In this document: one piece after another, positions 1-8,055 of the stretch
Layout: each line of letters begins with the position of its first letter
Position numbering within the stretch: the stretch's first letter is position 1
Origin: Bradyrhizobium roseum
Lineage (GTDB): Bacteria > Pseudomonadota > Alphaproteobacteria > Rhizobiales > Xanthobacteraceae
DNA: 64,000 bases
NCBI RefSeq assembly: GCF_030413175.1
Contig: NZ_CP129212.1
Coordinates: 7,255,412 to 7,319,411 of the forward strand
Reading direction: 5' to 3'
Notes under the pieces: generated by a model
The model's database searches: none
Told to the model about the DNA's origin: nothing
The model's input: the letters and a program-made list of their open reading frames with translations, nothing else
Program-made: the position numbers and the translations under genes

Positions 1-52
1 CCGCCGCCTCCGTGACGGATTGCGGCTCACCTCGATCCGCAGGCCCCATCAT
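1..52 (-). CDS. Start of an unidentified gene, cut by the window edge
   Basis: A reading frame opens with two consecutive ATG codons (bases 52-50 and 49-47) and stays open to the window edge, giving about 17 residues. A GGGAGG Shine-Dalgarno-like run lies just upstream, and the frame begins only 13 bases after the stop of the nif-type IscA gene. This spacing suggests the next gene of the nifB-ferredoxin-iscA operon. Too little is visible to name a product. Confidence 0.45.
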   Translation of the reverse strand, partial: MMGPADRGEPQSVTEAA

Positions 53-65
53 CGGCGCCTCCCGT

Positions 66-374
66 CTAATGGTTCGAGCAAGAAACCTGCTTCGGATCCT
101 TGAACACCAGTCCGGTTTGCGCCGGGGTATCGGCGAAATCGATGGTGACGCCGTCGAGCAGGATCCGGCTCTCGGCCGGCAGGAACAGCTTGACGCCGTC
201 GCGCTCGACCACCGCCTCGCCAGCCGCAGGCTCCCGGCGAACGCTGATATCGGCCGCCAATCCCGAGCAGCCGCCCGGGCTGACCGCGAGCCGGAAACCG
301 CTCGATGCCTCCCCGTCGGCACGGATCATCATCCGAATGAATTTGGTGGCGGCCGGCGTAAGGGTGAAGTTCAT
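66..374 (-). CDS. nif-linked HesB/IscA-family iron-sulfur carrier
   Basis: This 102-residue protein belongs to the A-type Fe-S carrier family, as shown by the GGCSG motif around Cys36 and the overall length. A-type proteins accept or deliver [Fe-S] clusters, here probably to nitrogenase-related targets. The C-terminal tail has a single Cys (Cys99, in SCSNH), whereas canonical IscA has a Cys-x-Cys tail, so one of the three usual ligands is missing. It lies 12 bases downstream of the ferredoxin gene and is presumably cotranscribed with nifB from the sigma-54 promoter at 2267-2282. A complete IscA is encoded at 5163-5483. Confidence 0.85.
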   Translation of the reverse strand: MNFTLTPAATKFIRMMIRADGEASSGFRLAVSPGGCSGLAADISVRREPAAGEAVVERDGVKLFLPAESRILLDGVTIDFADTPAQTGLVFKDPKQVSCSNH

Positions 375-386
375 CTGGCTTCTCCT

Positions 387-611
387 TCAGGCCGGGACCT
401 GATAACGCGGAAACGAATTGTCGATCACGCAGGTGTTGTCGACCGGGCAGACCGCCGCACATTGCGGGGCGTCGAAATGCCCGAGACATTCCGTGCATTT
501 CTTCGGATCGATCACGAAGGTGCCGTTCTTCTCCGAGATCGCGACATTGGGACATTCCGGCTCGCAGGCCGAACAGCTCGTGCATTGTGACGATATGATC
601 TTCAGCGCCAT
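387..611 (-). CDS. fdxN: 2[4Fe-4S] ferredoxin, FdxN type
   Basis: A 74-residue ferredoxin with two cluster-binding sets: Cys10, 13, 16 and 20, then Cys39, 42, 51 and 55. The eight residues between the second and third Cys of the later set are typical of nif-linked FdxN/FrxA ferredoxins. Such proteins donate low-potential electrons and are often needed for NifB or nitrogenase activity. It lies 34 bases downstream of nifB on the same strand, so it probably shares the nifB promoter. A paralogue with the same layout occurs at 28917-29111. Confidence 0.9.
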   Translation of the reverse strand: MALKIISSQCTSCSACEPECPNVAISEKNGTFVIDPKKCTECLGHFDAPQCAAVCPVDNTCVIDNSFPRYQVPA

Positions 612-645
612 CGCTTACTCCTGAGGCTCATCGCGTTTCGTCTTT

Positions 646-2205
646 TCAGGCCGCGCTGATCAGCGCGCCCTGGCGGATCTCGGCATCGCCGCGCTCAACA
701 TGTTCGATCTCGCCGCTGTTGACCTTGTCGAGATAGGATTTGAACCAGGCGATCGCCGACTTTTCGATGAACTCATGGGCGAACTGGTCGACCGGCTCGA
801 TACCCGCCGTCAGCAAATCGGCCTTCGGACACCCACCGATCTTGGCCACGAACACCGCGTGGCAGTCGTTGATGGCGCGGATCACCGTCTCGAGGCTTTC
901 CTCGTCGCCGAAGCCACCCTGGCAGTAGAGGTCGACACGGCGGTGTCCGACGAACTTCGCGCCCGCGGTCGAGAGCTCATAGACCTGGAACTCCTTGGCG
1001 TGACCGAAGTGCTCGTTGATCAAGCCGGAGCCCTTGGTCGCAACGGCGACCAGCAGCTTGATATCGCTCATTTCGCCCGCGAGCGTGGAGAGTTCCTCCT
1101 GCTTCGCCGCGACCTTGGCGACGCGCTCCTCTTCCACCTTGGCCTGATAGGCCTTGCGGGTGTCGAGATCGTAGTTCACCTCCATCGCCATGATCTTGTC
1201 GGTGGTGAACTCCGCGCTGCGGTCCTCGCCGAGCAGGCCGACCGCGTCGGCACGGCACTGCCGGCAATGCCGCATCATGTTCATCTCGCCTTCGCAGCTA
1301 TCCTGCAGCGCCTTCAGCTCCTGCGCCGTCGGGCCTCGCTGGCCGGTCAGGCCGAATACGGTGCCGTGCTCGGGGGCCGAAATCAGCGGCATGATGTTGT
1401 GCAGGAACGCGCCGCGGGATTTCACGGCCTTGTTGACTTCGACAAGGTGCTTGTCGTTGATGCCGGGGATCATCACCGAATTGACCTTGCAGAGAATGCC
1501 GCGCTCGGTGAGCATCTCGAGTCCCTGCAACTGCCGGTCGGTCAGCAGCTTGGCGGCCTCGACGCCGGTGTAGCGCTTGTGCTTCCAGAACACCCACGGA
1601 TAGATCTTCGCGCCGATCTCGGGATCGACCATGTTGATGGTGATGGTGACGTGATCGACGTTGAAGCCGGCAATGGTGTCGACGTGATCAGGCAGCGCGA
1701 GGCCGTTGGTCGACAGGCAGAGCTTGATGTCAGGCGCGGTCTTGGCGATCAGTTCGAAGGTCTTGAAGGTCTTTTCCGGATTGGCGAGCGGGTCGCCCGG
1801 GCCGGCGATGCCGAGCACCGTCATCTGCGGAATGGTTGATGCGACCGCCAGCACCTTCTTGGCCGCCTGCTCCGGGGTGAGCTTCTCGCTGACCACGCCC
1901 GGACGCGATTCATTGGCACAATCGTATTTGCGATTGCAGTAGTTGCACTGGATGTTGCAGGCCGGCGCGACAGCCACATGCATGCGTGCATAGTGATGAT
2001 GGGCTTCCTCGCTGTAGCAGGGATGGTTCTTGACCTTCTCCCAGATCTCGGTCGGCAAATCCCCCTGCCCCGCGGCCGATCCGCAGCTCGCCTTGCCGCT
2101 GCCGCCACTCGTACCGCAACCCTTGTGCTCGGCAATCGCCTGCATCACTTCTCCGACTTTCGCGGCGCTTGGGACGGCGGTACCTTCGTGTATTGAAGCC
2201 TGCAT
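646..2205 (-). CDS. nifB: NifB, radical SAM nitrogenase cofactor maturase
   Basis: NifB builds NifB-co, the 8Fe-9S-carbide precursor of FeMo-co. The 519-residue product has the radical SAM Cys-x3-Cys-x2-Cys motif at Cys83, Cys87 and Cys90. From about residue 390 it carries the NifX-like C-terminal domain found in many proteobacterial NifB proteins. The ATG at 2205 was chosen because a GAGGATC ribosome site precedes it by about seven bases; an upstream in-frame extension to 2283 would overlap the promoter. A sigma-54 promoter lies 62 bases upstream and a NifA site about 100 bases beyond that. It is the first gene of an operon with fdxN and an IscA-like gene. Confidence 0.97.
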   Translation of the reverse strand: MQASIHEGTAVPSAAKVGEVMQAIAEHKGCGTSGGSGKASCGSAAGQGDLPTEIWEKVKNHPCYSEEAHHHYARMHVAVAPACNIQCNYCNRKYDCANESRPGVVSEKLTPEQAAKKVLAVASTIPQMTVLGIAGPGDPLANPEKTFKTFELIAKTAPDIKLCLSTNGLALPDHVDTIAGFNVDHVTITINMVDPEIGAKIYPWVFWKHKRYTGVEAAKLLTDRQLQGLEMLTERGILCKVNSVMIPGINDKHLVEVNKAVKSRGAFLHNIMPLISAPEHGTVFGLTGQRGPTAQELKALQDSCEGEMNMMRHCRQCRADAVGLLGEDRSAEFTTDKIMAMEVNYDLDTRKAYQAKVEEERVAKVAAKQEELSTLAGEMSDIKLLVAVATKGSGLINEHFGHAKEFQVYELSTAGAKFVGHRRVDLYCQGGFGDEESLETVIRAINDCHAVFVAKIGGCPKADLLTAGIEPVDQFAHEFIEKSAIAWFKSYLDKVNSGEIEHVERGDAEIRQGALISAA

Positions 2206-2266
2206 GTGCGATCCTCGCTGCTTGCCAAATCCAAAAGATCCGAAACGAATGAGCTGCAGGACAATT

Positions 2267-2282
2267 AGCAACTCGCGTGCCA
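2267..2282 (-). promoter_or_regulatory. Sigma-54 promoter of nifB
   Basis: On the minus strand this reads TGGCAC, five bases, TTGCT, a near-perfect -24/-12 element with correct GG to GC spacing. It lies 62 bases before the nifB start. The 312-base interval between nifB and the SIR2-like gene contains this promoter, the NifA site at 2381-2396 and a 7-base inverted repeat (CAATCGG, 2424-2430 and 2444-2450). Nothing else was seen there. Confidence 0.88.
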
Positions 2283-2380
2283 TCGCCGAGCCGACGACAA
2301 CTTCGCACTATTTCAACGAGTTAAGGAAAGAGCGGCGGCTGTCGCGTTGCCAACAGGCGACGGCGGAGCGTTTCGAAATA

Positions 2381-2396
2381 TGTTAGAAACGTTACA
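2381..2396. promoter_or_regulatory. NifA upstream activator site for nifB
   Basis: Exact TGT-N10-ACA match. Its centre is about 105 bases upstream of the -24 element of the nifB promoter, a usual distance for NifA acting through DNA looping. Confidence 0.8.
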
Positions 2397-2517
2397 GACT
2401 GGGTGTTTGCCGGCGGGACACACCAATCGGACTGCTCCGGCCGCCGATTGAGAAGCGCAGGCAGCTCCGGAAGCGTCGCGCCGCCCGAAGCTGGAAGCCA
2501 TCGTCCAAGTGAAGCGT

Positions 2518-3387
2518 TCAACCGGCCGCCGTCAGAATTTCCACGGCCTCTGCCAGCGGAACGGCGATCGGCGTCAGGCCCTGGCTGATCAGAAACCGCA
2601 GCTCGTTCTTGCTCAGCGTCTTGGGTTCGACAATCGCGTAGTGCGTCGCCGCCGACCGCTTCGTGACCTGGCGAGCATAGGTCCGGAGCAACTGATCATT
2701 GAAGCGACAGCCGATGAAAACAAAACTCCGCTCGGTGCGGCGATCCTTCACGACATCCGGAATCGGCGTCTGGATGTCGATCTCCGTCAGCACCTCGACA
2801 TAGTCGGCGTCGGAAATCAGGAAATTCTTCGCCGGTGCGACGCTCCCGTGCGGCTTGTACAGCAGGGTGGTCCAGCCGTTTGCCGCCGCGCGGTCCGACT
2901 CCACGCCGGCGGCATCGTAGAACCGATACCAGCGGTCTTCGCCGATCCCTGCGCGGGTGATGCCCTGGACCTCGCCCCAATCGCTGCGTTCACCGAGTGC
3001 CGCGCGCATGGCGCCGTCATACCAGGTATCGACGATCATCGGCAGGCGCAGCGAGGCCAGATAGCGATGCAGGGCCGTCGGCTCCACCGGCGATGCGAAT
3101 GCCTCCGACATCAAGGCCGTGACGGTGGACCTGTGCTTCATGCTTTCGATATGTTGCGCAGCCGCCCAGGCATTGCCCTTGGCGCGCCGCGGCAACGCGA
3201 CCTTGATCCCGAAGAACGCGGCGAGCGCTTCCGGATTTACCGGGACGGCGGCCTTCGAGAACTCGGCGATTCCCGGGCCGAGATACGGGACGATCGTTCC
3301 CGCGCGCAGTCCCGCGGCAACCCGCTTCAACGACGTCTCGGCGTCGGCACGGGTCATGAAATCCAACTGGGGAACCGGGGCGTTCAT
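2518..3387 (-). CDS. SIR2-like domain protein in the nif operon
   Basis: The 289-residue product resembles the SIR2-like (SIR2_2) group: an N-terminal VPYLGPG loop in place of the Rossmann Gly motif, a central PHGSV segment containing the likely catalytic His, and a late FIGCRFND segment typical of this group. Such domains bind NAD-type nucleotides and may hydrolyse or transfer ADP-ribose, but the substrate here is unknown. The ATG at 3387 overlaps the nifT stop by one base (TGATG), so translation is coupled to nifT. It is the last gene of the AAA+ to nifT operon, which argues for a role in nitrogenase assembly or control. Function is not established. Confidence 0.8.
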   Translation of the reverse strand: MNAPVPQLDFMTRADAETSLKRVAAGLRAGTIVPYLGPGIAEFSKAAVPVNPEALAAFFGIKVALPRRAKGNAWAAAQHIESMKHRSTVTALMSEAFASPVEPTALHRYLASLRLPMIVDTWYDGAMRAALGERSDWGEVQGITRAGIGEDRWYRFYDAAGVESDRAAANGWTTLLYKPHGSVAPAKNFLISDADYVEVLTEIDIQTPIPDVVKDRRTERSFVFIGCRFNDQLLRTYARQVTKRSAATHYAIVEPKTLSKNELRFLISQGLTPIAVPLAEAVEILTAAG

Positions 3388-3608
3388 CACTCTTCACTTT
3401 CCTGGCCGCGCTTGCGGGCGTTGACCGTGATGGGGAGCGAGGTGCCCGCCGCCATTTCCGGCAGATCGAGGACCCAGCCATTGGCGATACGGATCCAGCC
3501 GCCCCACAGCGATTCGTGTTCGGATTCCACGATCGGCTCCTCGAGATCCTTTTTCGGCACGTAGATCGAAAGCCCCGTCTCCGGAGAACGGCGAATCATC
3601 ACTTTCAT
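3387..3608 (-). CDS. nifT: NifT/FixU protein
   Basis: A 73-residue protein of the NifT/FixU family, recognised by its size, the N-terminal KVMIRR strand and the conserved GGWI segment. Its biochemical role is unknown; it is commonly linked to nifDK or nifS and is often dispensable. The ATG at 3608 overlaps the nifS stop by four bases (ATGA), and its own stop overlaps the start of the SIR2-like gene. The three genes are therefore tightly coupled. Confidence 0.9.
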   Translation of the reverse strand: MKVMIRRSPETGLSIYVPKKDLEEPIVESEHESLWGGWIRIANGWVLDLPEMAAGTSLPITVNARKRGQESEE

Positions 3609-4813
3609 AGGGTCAGCTCCGTGGATCGGGATGGGTTCGCCGTGACATGCCCGCGCTCTTGCCATGAGGGTGACAGCGCCCTCAATTTGGCAACGATCTC
3701 CGGCAGCAGATTCAGCACGTAGACAACGTCATCGATGGTGTTGTCGCGTGACAACGAAAACCTGATGGCGCCGCGCAGCGCCGTCGTCGGTACATTCATC
3801 GCGCGCAGCACGTGCGACGGCTCCATCGAGCCGGATGCGCAGGCCGAGCCCAGGGACGCGGCTATACCGGCCCGGTTCAAATGATGAATGATGGCCTCAC
3901 CTTCGAGATGCTCGAAAGCGACGTTGCAGGTGTTCGACAACCTGTTCTCGGTGTCGCCCAACACCATGCAATCGCCGATCTGGAGAATGCCCCGTTCGAG
4001 ACGGTCGCGCAGGATATGAACGCCGCCCTGCTCGTCCTGCAACTGCGCCAACGCCAGTTCGGCGGCTTTTCCCAATCCGACGATCCCGGGCACGTTCTCG
4101 GTGCCGCCGCGACGCCGGCGCTCCTGAGGGCCGCCGCGAACCAGCGGATTGAACTTCGTGCCCTTGCGCAGATAGAGCGCCCCGATGCCCTTCGGGCCGT
4201 GCAGCTTGTGTCCCGACAGCGACAGCATGTCGATCCCGGTCGCCTTCAGATCGAGCGGGATCTTGCCGACCGCCTGCACCGCATCGACATGGAACAGTGC
4301 CCCGGCCTCATGCGCCATCGTGGCCAGTCGATCGACCGGGAACAGCGTTCCGGTCTCGTTGTTGGCCCACATCACCGATGCGAGTGCGGTGCGTGGCCCA
4401 AGCGCCTGCCTAAACGCTTCGAGATCGAGACGGCCCTGCGCATCGACGCCGATCAAATGCGTCCTGATACCGCGTGACGACGCGAGGTACTCCACCAGCG
4501 AAAGAACGGCGGGGTGCTCGACGGCCGTCGTGACGATCTCGTCACGTCCGTCCTGCGTATCCAGCGCCGACAGGATCGCGGCATTGTTCGATTCGGTGCC
4601 CCCCGACGTGAACACGATTTCGTGGTCGAAGGCCGTCCCAAGCAGCGCCTGCAGGCTGCTGCGCGCCCGCTTTACCGCGCCTGCGACTTCACTGCCGAAG
4701 GCGTGAGCCGACGAGGCATTTCCGAACTGTTCCGAAAAATACGGCAGCATCGCCGCAACGACGGCCGGGTCCGTGCGCGTCGTCGCGTTGTTGTCGAAAT
4801 AGATCGGCCGCAC
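3605..4813 (-). CDS. nifS: NifS cysteine desulfurase
   Basis: NifS is a PLP enzyme that releases sulfur from cysteine for nitrogenase cluster assembly. The 402-residue product has the PLP lysine in SGHKLHGPKG (Lys203), the substrate histidine region around His100, and the active-site Cys325 in GSACASGS, as in class I NifS/IscS enzymes. It starts 12 bases after the NifU C-terminal gene stop and overlaps nifT. The cluster also carries the class II desulfurase SufS, so two sulfur donors are encoded. Confidence 0.96.
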   Translation of the reverse strand: MRPIYFDNNATTRTDPAVVAAMLPYFSEQFGNASSAHAFGSEVAGAVKRARSSLQALLGTAFDHEIVFTSGGTESNNAAILSALDTQDGRDEIVTTAVEHPAVLSLVEYLASSRGIRTHLIGVDAQGRLDLEAFRQALGPRTALASVMWANNETGTLFPVDRLATMAHEAGALFHVDAVQAVGKIPLDLKATGIDMLSLSGHKLHGPKGIGALYLRKGTKFNPLVRGGPQERRRRGGTENVPGIVGLGKAAELALAQLQDEQGGVHILRDRLERGILQIGDCMVLGDTENRLSNTCNVAFEHLEGEAIIHHLNRAGIAASLGSACASGSMEPSHVLRAMNVPTTALRGAIRFSLSRDNTIDDVVYVLNLLPEIVAKLRALSPSWQERGHVTANPSRSTELTL

Positions 4814-4825
4814 GGAACGCCTCTT

Positions 4826-5116
4826 TCAATGTCGCGCCTTCGCCGCTCCTGCGACCGGGATCAGGCGCACGAACTCGCCGAGCCTTTCCACCAGGCGCGC
4901 CTGGATGCCCTCGAGCGTGGCGCTACTCAACTTGCAGAAGACGCAGGCGCCCGTGAGCTTGACCATGATCTTGTTGCCGTCGATCTCGATCAACTGGCAG
5001 TCGCCGCCGTCCCGCTGCAGGTTCGGTCGGATTTCCTCAATCACCGCCTTGATGATCTCGGCGCGATCCATCTCCGCGGCCGGCGATTGCTTCGAATGTT
5101 CGGTTTCAATCAGCAT
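4826..5116 (-). CDS. Stand-alone NifU C-terminal domain protein (Nfu type)
   Basis: The 96-residue product contains only the C-terminal NifU/Nfu domain, with GACVFC supplying the Cys-x2-Cys cluster ligands. The N-terminal IscU-like scaffold and the central [2Fe-2S] domain of full NifU are absent. It probably carries [4Fe-4S] clusters to nitrogenase apoproteins. The ATG at 5116 was chosen because it begins where homology to short NifU proteins begins; the frame is open further upstream. It sits between iscA and nifS. Confidence 0.88.
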   Translation of the reverse strand: MLIETEHSKQSPAAEMDRAEIIKAVIEEIRPNLQRDGGDCQLIEIDGNKIMVKLTGACVFCKLSSATLEGIQARLVERLGEFVRLIPVAGAAKARH

Positions 5117-5162
5117 GATCTCGATTTCTTTCCGTTGGCCGGATTCAACACCGTCGGCTGGT

Positions 5163-5483
5163 TCAGCCGAACGATTTTCCGCAGGAGCAGCTGTTCTTCG
5201 CGTTCGGGTTTTCGAAGGTGAAGCCCGACCCCTCAAGGGCAATCACGAAGTCGATCGTGGTCCCTGCAAGGTAGTCGTGGCTCTTGTTGTCGACGAAGAC
5301 CCGCACGCCGTCGCGCTCGATCACGGTGTCGTCGGGGTCGACCTCGTCGACCAGGCCCAGCATGTATTTGAAACCGGCGCAGCCGCCCGCCTCGACCATG
5401 ATGCGCAAGCCGTCGACCGGCTTGTTGGCCGTGGCGATCGCGTTGCGCACCGCGTTCAGCGCACTATCCGTCAGATTGATCAT
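5163..5483 (-). CDS. iscA: IscA-type iron-sulfur carrier in the nifS operon
   Basis: A 106-residue A-type carrier with the complete three-cysteine set: GGCAG in the first half and SCSCG near the C-terminus. It likely transfers clusters made with NifS sulfur. The ATG at 5483 follows a GAGGGCGAG ribosome site; the longer open frame to 5594 would run into the AAA+ gene. It lies 82 bases downstream of the AAA+ ATPase gene and 46 bases before the NifU-like gene. Confidence 0.92.
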   Translation of the reverse strand: MINLTDSALNAVRNAIATANKPVDGLRIMVEAGGCAGFKYMLGLVDEVDPDDTVIERDGVRVFVDNKSHDYLAGTTIDFVIALEGSGFTFENPNAKNSCSCGKSFG

Positions 5484-5565
5484 TGCTCGCCCTCGTTGCT
5501 GGGTCCGTTGAGCAATGAGTTGGCAAGACTTATGCCATACAGCAATCAATTGATAATGTTGCGCT

Positions 5566-7344
5566 TTACAGCTTTGCGGCTGTCGCCTTTGCAACGCGTG
5601 TCAGGTTTCCGACATGGCGGCTTTGCGCCGCCGGCGGACACTCGGGGGCCGACGGCGGCCTCAGATCGATGCCGCGGAATATCGCGCAGCGCTCGAACAC
5701 CTCCAGGGTCGGAGGCACCTTCCTGTGTTGGCAATATTTGGCGACGAGCTTTGCCAGCCCCTTGATGTCGCGGCCTGACGTGCCCGGGAAAGTCCCGACC
5801 AGGGCGTCGAGCAACGGGGCATCGACCGCGAGCCCGAATTGCTCGGTCATGACGCTCCAGATCTTCCGGCGCGCCTCGTCGTCCGGCGGCATGAACTTGA
5901 TCAACGCGATGCAGCGCGAGACGATCGCCTCATCGATATCATCGATGCGGTTCGTGGTCAGAAACAGCAGGCCATTGAAATATTCCAGCACCCGCAGGAA
6001 CACGCCCACGACGGCGTTCATCGTGATGTCATCGTCCCGGCGCTTGATATAGACGTCCGCCTCGTCGATCAGCATGACTGCGCCCCAGCGCTGCGCCCGC
6101 ATCAACGCGTCCTTGAGCGCGCTTTCCATGGCGGCAACGTTAAGCCCGAGCTGGCCGGAATGAACCCGGTAAAGCGGTCGCTGGATGATTTCGGCATAGA
6201 CCTCCGCCGTCAGCGTCTTGCCGACCCCGGGCGGCCCCGCGCACAACACCGTCGTGCCTCCGGATTTTCCGGCGACGATGTCGTCCATCAGGACATCCAT
6301 TTCGGCGGTGAGGATGTCGATGAGATCGGTCTGCTCCTCGGGCAGGATCAGCTTTTGCTTCAGATCGGGCTGATAGGCATAGGGCGTCATGTCGGCGACA
6401 TGAACCCAAACATGATGGTGTAGTTCGAGATGAAACATCAGCATGTAGGGATGTACCGGCATCCTGCAGAACAAGCCTCCCGGAATCGCGGCCCTGGATT
6501 GCTCGACCTCGACTTCGGCATCATAGAGATTGCTCTTGGCGGCCTTTCTCAGATATTGGCCAAGGATATCCCCGGTCACATCGAGTGTCAGCGCGCGCGT
6601 GCTCAGGATGCTTTCATCATTGACGAGGCGCCCCAGACCGCCGCCCGACGACAACACGACGACGTCCTTGCGTGACCAATCCGTGTCCCGATGAGACGAA
6701 TTCGGATCTTCCGCAAAGAAGCCGGTGCCGCTCCCTGAGAACTGGTGACCATACTGTCCCCGCCAGGCGAAATAGCGGCTTTCGGTGTCGTCATAGGCCG
6801 CGATCAATTCAGGCGTTTCCTTCAGGAACCCCTTTGCCGCGAAGATTTCGGGCACCGTCTTTCCGACGATGTCACCGGCTGAAATCCTGAGCGTCGTCGA
6901 CGTGATCGTGCCTTTGGCGTTGGCCTTCAGCTCGATAAAGACCCGGCCGGTCTCGTCATTCGAAGGCGGCGTAAAGTCGAGCCGCGTGACGACGTATGGC
7001 AGCGGCCTGCTGGCGACGCTGGCGGTGAACATCCAGCCCCGGATCGCATCGGCGACCAGATAGCGCGCGATCGCGGGCAGCACGGATTCCAGGTCCGCGG
7101 CCGCGAACCTGACGCCGCGTTCGCTGAAGGCCCGCTGAAGGGTCACGATCTGGGCCGAGCGGACCTGCATATCGGGTCCGGCCTGGTGGTAGAGATCCTT
7201 CAGAAACCCGAGTTCGGCGTCGGAAAGCTGACGGAATGCGACCTCCACCCTGTCGCCGAAGCGAAGTTGCTCCCTGAGCGAGGCCAGCCCCGGAAAGCTT
7301 GCGACCATCGCTTCGAAGTAAGGCCGCTCGATCTGAAGCTTCAT
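5566..7344 (-). CDS. AAA+ ATPase of the nif cluster
   Basis: A 592-residue protein with an uncharacterised N-terminal half (about 1-350) and a C-terminal AAA+ module. Walker A is GPPGVGKT at 370-377, Walker B is MLIDEAD ending at 430, and a sensor-1-like TTN is at 463-465. AAA+ proteins of this kind remodel or activate partner proteins. Its position as first gene of the iscA-nifU-nifS-nifT operon, behind a sigma-54 promoter at 7456-7471, points to nitrogenase maturation or metal-centre insertion. That role is inferred from position only. Confidence 0.88.
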   Translation of the reverse strand: MKLQIERPYFEAMVASFPGLASLREQLRFGDRVEVAFRQLSDAELGFLKDLYHQAGPDMQVRSAQIVTLQRAFSERGVRFAAADLESVLPAIARYLVADAIRGWMFTASVASRPLPYVVTRLDFTPPSNDETGRVFIELKANAKGTITSTTLRISAGDIVGKTVPEIFAAKGFLKETPELIAAYDDTESRYFAWRGQYGHQFSGSGTGFFAEDPNSSHRDTDWSRKDVVVLSSGGGLGRLVNDESILSTRALTLDVTGDILGQYLRKAAKSNLYDAEVEVEQSRAAIPGGLFCRMPVHPYMLMFHLELHHHVWVHVADMTPYAYQPDLKQKLILPEEQTDLIDILTAEMDVLMDDIVAGKSGGTTVLCAGPPGVGKTLTAEVYAEIIQRPLYRVHSGQLGLNVAAMESALKDALMRAQRWGAVMLIDEADVYIKRRDDDITMNAVVGVFLRVLEYFNGLLFLTTNRIDDIDEAIVSRCIALIKFMPPDDEARRKIWSVMTEQFGLAVDAPLLDALVGTFPGTSGRDIKGLAKLVAKYCQHRKVPPTLEVFERCAIFRGIDLRPPSAPECPPAAQSRHVGNLTRVAKATAAKL

Positions 7345-7455
7345 CGCCGTTCACCGGTTGGGATCAAGGGCCGAACCGGAGACTTTCGATGCAGATCTCG
7401 TCGTACATGACGCAGGTTCAGCCTCGAACGCAGCGGAGCGGTCGCACCCGGGTGA

Positions 7456-7471
7456 AGCAAAAACCCTGCCG
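7456..7471 (-). promoter_or_regulatory. Sigma-54 promoter of the AAA+ / nifS operon
   Basis: The minus strand reads CGGCAG, five bases, TTGCT, matching the -24/-12 consensus with correct spacing. It lies 112 bases before the AAA+ start and after the stop of the preceding 100-residue gene. No TGT-N10-ACA site was found close upstream. Confidence 0.7.
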
Positions 7472-7503
7472 AAGCCGGAAGCGGCGCATTCCATCCAGAG
7501 GAG

Positions 7504-7806
7504 CTAGTGGCGCTCCTGAACACCGTCGTGAACGGCAAACTGGACATTGCCCTGGCGCCAGGAAAACGCACCATTCGGATCGCTGACGTCAATGCTGCGC
7601 TCGGGGATCAGCCGGTCGCAGAGCATGACGATGATGTCCTGTAGCGGCGCGCTGGTGTCGTTCTCCTCGGTCATGCGATCGATCGAGATTTCGCCGCCTT
7701 CCATGCCGTCCGCCTCGATGTGGACGATGAAAATCTCCTCGTGTCCGGCAATACCGTGCGCCGTGACCCTGAAGGTCTCACCCTTGTATTCAAACTCCCG
7801 TACCAT
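7504..7806 (-). CDS. Uncharacterised 100-residue protein
   Basis: The protein is acidic and rich in beta-type sequence with no motif I recognise. An AAAGGGAGGAG ribosome site stands just upstream of the ATG, which supports a real gene. It lies between the AAA+ operon promoter and the divergent gene at 8056, inside the nif cluster. No convincing sigma-54 promoter was found directly in front of it. A NifA site at 7948-7963 lies in the shared upstream region. Confidence 0.7.
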   Translation of the reverse strand: MVREFEYKGETFRVTAHGIAGHEEIFIVHIEADGMEGGEISIDRMTEENDTSAPLQDIIVMLCDRLIPERSIDVSDPNGAFSWRQGNVQFAVHDGVQERH

Positions 7807-7947
7807 TTGGCTCCTCCCTTTCCACTTTTTTTGTTCGCGTCGCGAGGTCCGGGGACCCCGGCGCTGAAGCGCGGCGATCTTTAGGATTGTCGAAATCGAG
7901 GGTCAAGCTTTCCGAAGCGAAACGGACACTGCGCGTAAAGGATGAAA

Positions 7948-7963
7948 TGTCGGCTTTGCGACA
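7948..7963. promoter_or_regulatory. NifA upstream activator site (TGT-N10-ACA)
   Basis: Exact match in the divergent interval between the genes at 7806 and 8056. It is unusually close (about 10 bases) to the -24 element of the plus-strand promoter at 7973-7988, so NifA bound here might act on either side. Confidence 0.55.
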
Positions 7964-7972
7964 AAAGCGAAC

Positions 7973-7988
7973 CGGCAGACAATTTGCA
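7973..7988 (+). promoter_or_regulatory. Sigma-54 promoter of the gene at 8056
   Basis: Reads CGGCAG, five bases, TTGCA on the plus strand, with the invariant GG and GC at the right distance. It lies 67 bases upstream of the ATG at 8056. Confidence 0.7.
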
Positions 7989-8055
7989 TTGCTGTGCCGT
8001 GCCGCGCCAGATCGCCGGCATTGTATGACATCGCAGGAAATCGGAGAGGCTTGCC

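Noticed and set aside
700-1839. A 379-residue plus-strand frame opposite nifB
   Set aside because: Antisense shadow of nifB; no ribosome site or recognisable domain.
2404-2420. TGT...ACA motif near the nifB NifA site
   Set aside because: The spacer is 11 bases, not 10, so it does not match the NifA site.
7984-8003. GGCAC...TGCA on the minus strand as a sigma-54 promoter for the 7504-7806 gene
   Set aside because: GG to GC spacing is one base short, and the plus-strand element overlapping it fits better.
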